NCBI GenBank assembly: GCA_030630015.1 | Contig: DAOVNV010000003.1 | Coordinates: 1-33,076, forward strand | Direction: 5' to 3' | Length of the DNA stretch: 33,076 bases | From: Desulfuromonadales bacterium | GTDB taxonomy: Bacteria; Desulfobacterota; Desulfuromonadia; Desulfuromonadales; BM103 | Part shown: one piece after another, positions 26,572-33,076 of the stretch | Layout of the letters: the number at the start of each line of letters is the position of its first letter | Numbering within the stretch: the stretch's first letter is position 1 | The notes under the pieces: generated by a model | Seen by the model: only the letters and a program-made list of their open reading frames with translations | Database searches by the model: none | What the model was told of the DNA's origin: nothing | Translations under genes and position numbers: made by a program

Positions 26572-27849
26572 ATGATCACTGTTCTTGTAATTTTTTTCTT
26601 TTTTATTCTTCTGGGGCTGCCCATTGGCGTGACCTTGGGTGTTGCCGGTGTCGTCGGGCTTTTGCAGATCGGGGGGGAGAATTTTCTGATGATGGCCCCC
26701 AAACGCTTTTTCGAGGGGCTTGATCTCTTCACCTTCATGGCCATGCCCTTTTTTATCCTGGCCGGGGAGATCATGAACCGCTCGGGTATCACGCTAAAAC
26801 TGGCCGCTTTTGCCGATGCTCTGGTCGGCTACCTGCGGGGGGGGCTGGCTCATTCCAACATGATTGCTTCGGTCTTGTTTGCCGGCATGACCGGTGCTGC
26901 CGTGGCTGATACTGCGGCTTTCGGCAATACCCTGGTTCCGGCAATGGTCAAGAAAGGGTACACACGACCTTTCTCCTGTGCGGTGACGGTTGCCGGTTCC
27001 ATCATCGGACCGACCATCCCACCGTCCAACCTCATGGTCATTTACGGATCGCTGATGGGCGTTTCCATCGCCGGGCTGTTTGCTGCAGGCATCCTGCCCG
27101 GTCTGCTGATCTGTGTCTTGTGCATGGGGGTGATCGCCCTTTTGGGGAAACGACTGAATCTCCCGAAAAGCGAGGAGAGATTCAACCTGCTGCGCATTTT
27201 TTGGGCCTTCAAATCAAGCTTCCTCGCCATCCTGATGCCGGGTATCATTCTGGGCGGTATCCTGTTCGGAATCGTCACTCCCACGGAAGCTGCCGCCATT
27301 GCGGTTTTCTATGCACTGTTCATCGGTATCGTCGTCTATCGGGCGCTCTCCTTTGCGGATATCGTGGAGATGCTGATCAGAACGGCCAGGATCACCGGCA
27401 TCGTTTTTTTGATCATTGCCAGTGCGTCGATTTTAAGCTGGTGGATGACCTTCATGCAGATCCCTCAAAAAATAGCGGCCTTCTTCCTATTTTTATCCAA
27501 TGACCCGAATGTGATTATTGCCTTGATTCTGCTGCTGCTGTTGGCCGTCGGCATGTTCATGGACATCAATGCCGCGTTGATCATCCTGGCTCCGGTGCTC
27601 GGTCCGCTCACAAAAACGATCGGTATGGATCCGGTGCATGCCGGCATCATGATTGTTCTGGCATTGAATATCTCCCTGATGACACCGCCTGTGGGCGCCT
27701 GTCTGTTCGTGATGTCGTCAGTGACCGGTGAACGGATCGAGAATATCAGCATGGCTTTGATCCCCTTCCTGGTCGTGGAGGTTGCCATCCTCTTTTTAGT
27801 CGCATTCTGGGATGACCTGACTATGTTTATCCCGGGATTGCTGATGTAG
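26572..27849 (+). CDS. TRAP transporter large permease (DctM)
   Basis: LPIGVTLGVAGV, FTFMAMPFFILAGEIMNRSGI, GMTGAAVADTAAFGNTLVPAM, GPTIPPSNLMVIYG. Confidence 0.96.
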   Translation: MITVLVIFFFFILLGLPIGVTLGVAGVVGLLQIGGENFLMMAPKRFFEGLDLFTFMAMPFFILAGEIMNRSGITLKLAAFADALVGYLRGGLAHSNMIASVLFAGMTGAAVADTAAFGNTLVPAMVKKGYTRPFSCAVTVAGSIIGPTIPPSNLMVIYGSLMGVSIAGLFAAGILPGLLICVLCMGVIALLGKRLNLPKSEERFNLLRIFWAFKSSFLAILMPGIILGGILFGIVTPTEAAAIAVFYALFIGIVVYRALSFADIVEMLIRTARITGIVFLIIASASILSWWMTFMQIPQKIAAFFLFLSNDPNVIIALILLLLLAVGMFMDINAALIILAPVLGPLTKTIGMDPVHAGIMIVLALNISLMTPPVGACLFVMSSVTGERIENISMALIPFLVVEVAILFLVAFWDDLTMFIPGLLM

Positions 27850-27962
27850 TGCTTCATTCAACCCGTATTGGACTGGCAAGTTTTTCAACGGCGCACCGCA
27901 TTCTGCACGAGAAGGTGTCTTCATCAACGGCAACGGAGTTGCCCCAACATTAGGAGACGAAG

Positions 27963-28988
27963 ATGAAAACTGCAAAACAGATGATCGTAGTCCTCATGAT
28001 CGCTTTTTTTGCTGTCGCTGGCTTCTCAGGAACAGCCCTCGCAGCAAAAACCCTCAAGATGCACCATCTGAACAAGGATGACCCTTTTGACAATCCCACC
28101 GGTGCCATGGCAACGGTCTTCAAAAGCCTCGTCGAAGCCGGGACCAACGGTTCGGTCCAGGTACAGACCTTCCCCAGCGGCCAGTTGGGCAAAGACAAGG
28201 ATGTCGTACAGCAGGTCAAGGCCGGTGTCATTCAAGCCGGTATCCACTCGGTCGGCGGCTTTGCATCGATTTATCCTCTGATCGGCATTCTGGATGTTCC
28301 CTTCGCATTTTCGAATATCAGCAAAACCTACGAAGTTTTCGACGGACCCTTCGGTGCGAAACTGGCGGCGGATATTGACAAAAAAACCGGTCTCCATACC
28401 CTCGGCTTCGGTGATTCCGGTGGCTTTTTTCATCTGACCAACTCCAAGCGCCCGATTCACTCCCCGGCTGACATGGCCGGCGTGAAAATCCGGACCATGG
28501 GTCTGGATACCCACAAGGCGATTATTACCGCCATGGGCGGCCAGCCGGCCGCTATCGCCTGGTCGGAAGTTTATACGGCCCTGCAGACCGGCGTTGCCGA
28601 TGGCCAGATGAACCCGATCCCCATCATTGCTTTTGCCAAATTCCAGGAAGTTCAGAAATACCTGACCCTGAGTGGGCACATTTTCGCTCCCTACGTCTGG
28701 GTTATGAATAACGATTTCTGGAACAGCCTCACTGACAGTGAAAAGAACGTGGTCGCCTATGCGGCACAGTCCGCCATCGTTGCCGGCCGCGGCATGGGAC
28801 GTGTGATCGAAGCCTCCGACCGGGGCTTGGCAGAGCTTTCCAAGAACCTCAAAGTCAACACGCTGACGGCCGCTGAAAAAGAGGAGTTCAGGAAAGTTGC
28901 CGCTCCAGCGGTTAAAAAGCTGATTGCCGAGAAATTCGGTCCTGAAGGTGAAGCGCTCATGAATGATTTTCTTGAGGCGGTCAAATAA
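27963..28988 (+). CDS. TRAP transporter substrate-binding protein (DctP)
   Basis: Signal peptide; IHSPADMAGVKIRTMGLDTHKAIITAMGGQPAAIAWSEVYTALQTGVADGQMNP. Confidence 0.95.
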   Translation: MKTAKQMIVVLMIAFFAVAGFSGTALAAKTLKMHHLNKDDPFDNPTGAMATVFKSLVEAGTNGSVQVQTFPSGQLGKDKDVVQQVKAGVIQAGIHSVGGFASIYPLIGILDVPFAFSNISKTYEVFDGPFGAKLAADIDKKTGLHTLGFGDSGGFFHLTNSKRPIHSPADMAGVKIRTMGLDTHKAIITAMGGQPAAIAWSEVYTALQTGVADGQMNPIPIIAFAKFQEVQKYLTLSGHIFAPYVWVMNNDFWNSLTDSEKNVVAYAAQSAIVAGRGMGRVIEASDRGLAELSKNLKVNTLTAAEKEEFRKVAAPAVKKLIAEKFGPEGEALMNDFLEAVK

Positions 28989-29013
28989 ACCCGAACAGTG
29001 AATGACCCGCAGT

Positions 29014-29039
29014 CTCCGGGGAGGGTGTCCTCCCTGGAG
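29014..29039 (+). terminator. Hairpin after dctP, possible attenuator/processing element
   Basis: CTCCGGGGAGG-GTGT-CCTCCCTGGAG, 11-bp stem with one wobble; no long T-tract. Confidence 0.4.
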
Positions 29040-29115
29040 GCTTGTTTCAAGCTTTTCGTGCACGCTGCGTGTTGCTAGACAGCCAGGGGCCTAGCCCGGC
29101 CCCGGAGACCGGAAC

Positions 29116-30291
29116 ATGGAGTTCAACTATAGCTGCAGTCAATGCAGCAAAACCTTTGCAATCAGGCCGGAGCTGACCCTTTGTCCTGATTGCTCGAAAA
29201 ACCAGGCAGAGGATCAGCCGCTGAGTGGTGTGCTGGAGGTGGAACTCCATGGTGCGGCAAGCGAGGGGTTTGATGTCTTTGATCTGCTGCCGGTCGAAGC
29301 AGAATACTTCCCCCCGGCCCCGGTGGGGAACACCCCGTTGTGGGAACCGAAAAATCTGAGAGAACACACAGGTTTTCATCGCCTCTTTATTAAAGACGAT
29401 GGCGCCAATCCCACCTCTTCATTCAAAGACAGGGCGTCGTTTCTGGTCTCTGCTTTTGCAAAAAAATTCGATATCCAGGACATCGCCCTGGCATCGACCG
29501 GCAATGCCGGTTCATCCATGGCGGGGATCGGCGCTGCCGCGGGCCAGGCCATCACCCTGTTTCTGCCCGAAGCGGCTCCGGCGGCAAAACTTGTCCAGGC
29601 GCTTCAATATGGAGCGACAGTTTACCGGGTCAAGGGGAACTATGATCTGGCCTACGATATTTCCCTGGAATTTTCACAAAGAAAAGGGGGCATGAATCGC
29701 AATACGGCCTACAATCCCATGACCATCGAAGGCAAGAAAACCGTCTCCCTGGAGCTTTTCAAACAGCTTGGGCAGGCGCCGGACGTGGTGTTCGTTTCGG
29801 TGGGGGACGGCTGCATCCTGTCCGGGGTCTATAAAGGCTTCAGGGACCTGCTGCAGTTGGGGCTGATCAGCACGATGCCGAAAATTATCGGTGTGCAGGC
29901 CGAAAACTCCAGTGCCATGTGTCGGGCATTGGCGACCGGCAGGTTCGAAGCTGTCCCTACCTTTACTGTGGCTGATTCCATTTGCGTGGATGTGCCCCGC
30001 AATGGGTTCCATGCCCTGGCCCAGGTCAAAAAATTCAAGGGGTCGTTGATGACGGTCTCGGACGAAGAGATCATCCAGGCCCAGGCAAAACTTTCAGCGA
30101 GTACGGGGCTGTTTACTGAACCTGCCGGTGCGGCGGCCTTTGCAGGGTTTCTCAAGACGCTTCCCGAACTTGACCCGCAGGCGTCCATTGTCGTCCTGGC
30201 AACCGGCAACGGCCTGAAAGATAGTGAAGCAGCAAGGCGAGGCATCAACGTGCCTGCAACCTTAATAACCTCAATTGATGACATTCTTTAA
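29116..30291 (+). CDS. Threonine-synthase-like fold-type-II PLP enzyme with N-terminal zinc ribbon
   Basis: CSQCSKTF...CPDCSK; DGANPTSSFKDRAS PLP-lysine motif; STGNAGSSMAGIGAAAGQ. Confidence 0.9.
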   Translation: MEFNYSCSQCSKTFAIRPELTLCPDCSKNQAEDQPLSGVLEVELHGAASEGFDVFDLLPVEAEYFPPAPVGNTPLWEPKNLREHTGFHRLFIKDDGANPTSSFKDRASFLVSAFAKKFDIQDIALASTGNAGSSMAGIGAAAGQAITLFLPEAAPAAKLVQALQYGATVYRVKGNYDLAYDISLEFSQRKGGMNRNTAYNPMTIEGKKTVSLELFKQLGQAPDVVFVSVGDGCILSGVYKGFRDLLQLGLISTMPKIIGVQAENSSAMCRALATGRFEAVPTFTVADSICVDVPRNGFHALAQVKKFKGSLMTVSDEEIIQAQAKLSASTGLFTEPAGAAAFAGFLKTLPELDPQASIVVLATGNGLKDSEAARRGINVPATLITSIDDIL

Positions 30292-30304
30292 TAAGGACTG
30301 ATCC

Positions 30305-31765
30305 GTGATTGATCTCACTCTGCATCCAGAGACACTTGAAAAAAATATCGCCTATTGTCGGGAGAAGGGCATCACCCTGCCGACCTTTGACATGATGAAG
30401 CATCCGGAAAAGGTGCCCGATAAAATCAAGGCGCAGCTTGAAGCAACCGGTTTATGGGATCTGCACCCGGCCAATCTCTACAGGATCACCTGGAACAACG
30501 AACCCAGGGATGCCGGTGGCCTCTTCGGCGACGTCAATCATTTCCTGCTGCCGCCAGAGCTTACCGGATGCAAGGCCACCATCATCATGCTGGCTGGACG
30601 CTGGTTCCCCACCGGCGCCCACAAGGTCGGCGCGACCTTCGGCTGCCTGGCCCCCACGCTGGTCACCGGTCAGTTTGATCCTCAGAAGACCAAGGCGGTC
30701 TGGCCATCGACCGGAAATTACTGCCGTGGCGGCGCCTACATCTCCGCTTTACTGGCTTGCAACGCGATCGCCATCCTTCCCGAAGAAATGTCCAGGGAGC
30801 GCTTTGAATGGCTGAGTCAAGTCGCCGGCCAGGTCATTGCGACCCCGGGATGCGAGTCGAATGTCAAAGAGATCTTCGATAAATGCTGGGAGTTGAGAAA
30901 ATCCGGCGAGGATCTGAGGATCTTCAATCAGTTTGATGAAATGGGCAATCCCCTGTGGCATTACGCTGTGACCGGCAATGCGGTCGAGACCCTGCTCGGT
31001 CAGTACCTGACTGAAGGTAAGCGCTTTGCCGGCTACGTCTCTTCGTCCGGTTCCGGCGGGACTCTGGGGGCTGGTTACTACCTGAAGCGGAAGTTTCCCC
31101 GCTCCAAGCTGGTGGCGGCTGAAGCCCTGCAGTGCCCGACCCTGCTTTACAATGGATTCGGCGCCCACCGCATTGAAGGGATTGGCGACAAGCATGTCCC
31201 CTGGGTGCACGACTGCAAAGAGACCGATTTTGCTGTCGGCGTCGATGACGAGGTCCCCATGCGGGCGCTGCGGCTGTTCAATGAGTCGGTGGGGCGCAAG
31301 GCCCTGGTCGCCAACGGCGTGGATGAGCGCCTGACACAGCAGCTCGACCTGCTCGGCATCTCCGGCATTGGCAACCTGGTTGCCGCGATCAAGTTTGCCA
31401 AGTACAACGAGCTGACCGAGGATGACATTGTTGTCTCAATCGCGACGGACTCCATGCAGCTCTACGGTTCAAGGCTCAGCGAACTCGAGCAGGAACGGGG
31501 TGCTTACACGGACGCCGATGCCCAAAGGGACATTGAGCTGATCAATGCGATTGCCATTGATCATACCAAAGAGCTTTCCTATTACGACCGGAAAACCGTG
31601 CACAACCTGAAATACTACACCTGGATCGAACAGCAGGAGCGGGATGTGCAGGAGCTCAACGCGCAATGGTATGACCATGACGATTACTGGGCTCCGATGT
31701 TTGACCAGGTCGACGCTATCGACGATCTGATCACGGAATTCAATGACCGGGTCGGCCTTCTATAG
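30305..31765 (+). CDS. TrpB-like fold-type-II PLP-dependent enzyme of unknown specificity
   Basis: PTGAHKVGATFG (TrpB-type TGAHK Lys), SSGSGGTLGAGYYLKRKFP phosphate-binding loop; distinctive C-terminal YDRKTVHNLKYYTWIEQQ. Confidence 0.85.
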   Translation: MIDLTLHPETLEKNIAYCREKGITLPTFDMMKHPEKVPDKIKAQLEATGLWDLHPANLYRITWNNEPRDAGGLFGDVNHFLLPPELTGCKATIIMLAGRWFPTGAHKVGATFGCLAPTLVTGQFDPQKTKAVWPSTGNYCRGGAYISALLACNAIAILPEEMSRERFEWLSQVAGQVIATPGCESNVKEIFDKCWELRKSGEDLRIFNQFDEMGNPLWHYAVTGNAVETLLGQYLTEGKRFAGYVSSSGSGGTLGAGYYLKRKFPRSKLVAAEALQCPTLLYNGFGAHRIEGIGDKHVPWVHDCKETDFAVGVDDEVPMRALRLFNESVGRKALVANGVDERLTQQLDLLGISGIGNLVAAIKFAKYNELTEDDIVVSIATDSMQLYGSRLSELEQERGAYTDADAQRDIELINAIAIDHTKELSYYDRKTVHNLKYYTWIEQQERDVQELNAQWYDHDDYWAPMFDQVDAIDDLITEFNDRVGLL

Positions 31766-31855
31766 TACCTGAATCCGTGAGTAGCCAAGGCCCCAGGTGT
31801 AATCGACACCCGCACTGGATATTTAATAGAACATATCTTCAAGATGGAGAACAGC

Positions 31856-33052
31856 ATGGACAGAGCCACTATTCAAGCACAGATCAAGCAACTGGCAGCG
31901 CTCAAGACGGAAGGGATGTATCTGGACGATTTCCTGTTGACCTGGGACCGCAGCGATGACGAGATCGCGGCAGTCTTCCAGGTGGCCGAAATCCTCATGG
32001 GCATGCGCAAAGACAATATATCCGCGCGTGCATTTGACAGCGGTCTGGCCGTCTCCCTGTTCAGGGACAATTCCACGCGCACCCGTTTCAGCTATTCCAG
32101 CGCCAGCAACATGCTCGGGCTCAGCGTCCAGGACCTGGATGAAGGCAAGTCACAGATTGCCCACGGTGAAACGGTACGCGAAACCGCCAACATGGTTTCG
32201 TTCATGGCCGACGTGATCGGCATCCGGGACGACATGTACATCGGCAAGGGCAATGCCTACATGCGCGAAGTGGCCGCTTCGGTCAGCCAGGGCTATGCAG
32301 CCGGGATCCTGGAGCAGCGTCCGACCCTGGTCAACCTGCAATGCGACATTGACCACCCCACCCAGTCGATGGCGGACACCTTGCACCTGATCCGTCATTT
32401 CGGTGGTCTGGATAAGCTCAAAGGCAAGAAAATCGCCATGTCCTGGGCCTACTCCCCTTCATACGGCAAACCATTGTCGGTCCCCCAGGGGGTCGTGGGC
32501 CTGATGACCCGCTTCGGCATGGATGTTGTGCTGGCTCACCCGGAAGGCTATGAGGTCATGCCTGAAGTTGAAGCCATTGCCAGCAAGAACGCGGAACTTT
32601 CCGGCGGTTCGTTCACGAAAACCGGTTCCATGGCAGAGGCCTTCGAAGGGGCCGACATCGTCTACCCGAAGAGCTGGGCGCCCTTCAACGCCATGGAAAA
32701 ACGGACCGACCTCTATGGCAATGGCGACATGGAGGGCATCAAGTCCCTGGAAAAAGAACTGCTGGTGCAAAATGCCAATTTCAAGGAATGGGAATGCACC
32801 GAAGAGCTCATGGGACTGACCAAGGACAAGAGTGCCCTGTACATGCACTGTCTGCCGGCAGATATAACCGGGGTCAGCTGCGAGCAGGGTGAAGTTGCTG
32901 CATCGGTGTTCGACCGCTACCGGGATCCCCTGTATTTCGAAGCCAGCTATAAACCCTATGTGATTGCAGCCATGATTTTCCTGGCCAAGTTCGGCAACCC
33001 GTCGGAAAAGCTTCAGCAGTTGCTGCAGCGTGGTGACAAGCGGATTTTCTAG
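31856..33052 (+). CDS. ygeW: Knotted carbamoyltransferase YgeW
   Basis: SLFRDNSTRTRFSYSSASNMLGLSVQDLDEGKSQIAHGETVRETANMVSFM, WAYSPSYGKPLSVPQGVVGLMTRFGMDVVLAHPEGY, HCLPADI; GGAG 6 nt upstream of ATG. Confidence 0.95.
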   Translation: MDRATIQAQIKQLAALKTEGMYLDDFLLTWDRSDDEIAAVFQVAEILMGMRKDNISARAFDSGLAVSLFRDNSTRTRFSYSSASNMLGLSVQDLDEGKSQIAHGETVRETANMVSFMADVIGIRDDMYIGKGNAYMREVAASVSQGYAAGILEQRPTLVNLQCDIDHPTQSMADTLHLIRHFGGLDKLKGKKIAMSWAYSPSYGKPLSVPQGVVGLMTRFGMDVVLAHPEGYEVMPEVEAIASKNAELSGGSFTKTGSMAEAFEGADIVYPKSWAPFNAMEKRTDLYGNGDMEGIKSLEKELLVQNANFKEWECTEELMGLTKDKSALYMHCLPADITGVSCEQGEVAASVFDRYRDPLYFEASYKPYVIAAMIFLAKFGNPSEKLQQLLQRGDKRIF

Positions 33053-33076
33053 AAGGGGCAACGCACATTCTGCGGC

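Noticed and set aside
28026-29063. 345-aa minus-strand ORF
   Set aside because: Shadow of the DctP gene, which has a clear signal peptide and family motifs
1-33076. tRNA/rRNA genes, phage structural genes, toxin-antitoxin or defence modules
   Set aside because: None recognised by eye on either strand; a tRNAscan/Infernal/DefenseFinder run would be needed to exclude them

Overview
Window from a Gram-negative bacterium, probably Desulfuromonadales/Geobacter-like judging from gene content and repeats. About 1-22 kb is a mosaic of ordinary housekeeping and conserved-hypothetical genes: M48 peptidase tail, USP, YheU, GapN-like ALDH, S8 protease with PKD repeats, DUF504, PEBP/YbhB, MYG1, RluA-type pseudouridine synthase, YceH, hemolysin III, cardiolipin synthase, ceramidase-like protein, beta-CASP MBL nuclease, YchF-like protein, DUF2238, methyltransferase, DUF2867, YqaA and envelope proteins. 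It is peppered with about 13 copies of a palindromic repeat (GGGGACACTT..AAGTGTCCC..) and with gene or intron remnants. These include an orphan group II intron domain V/VI, a truncated pRiA4b-ORF3 gene, a split SDR-DUF2867 gene and a CDF transporter tail. About 22.9-33.1 kb lacks that repeat and carries a coherent catabolic cluster: GntR/FCD regulator, YgeY hydrolase, carbamate kinase, TRAP transporter (Q-M-P), two fold-type-II PLP enzymes (a threonine-synthase-like zinc-ribbon protein and a TrpB-like protein) and the knotted carbamoyltransferase YgeW. I read this as an ATP-conserving ureido/carbamoyl-amino-acid degradation system in which the usual YgeX is replaced. Two 133-bp IS66-like MITEs with 8-bp target-site duplications flank the GntR-ygeY pair, and one supplies the ygeY stop codon. 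All assignments come from reading the sequence by eye; no searches were run.
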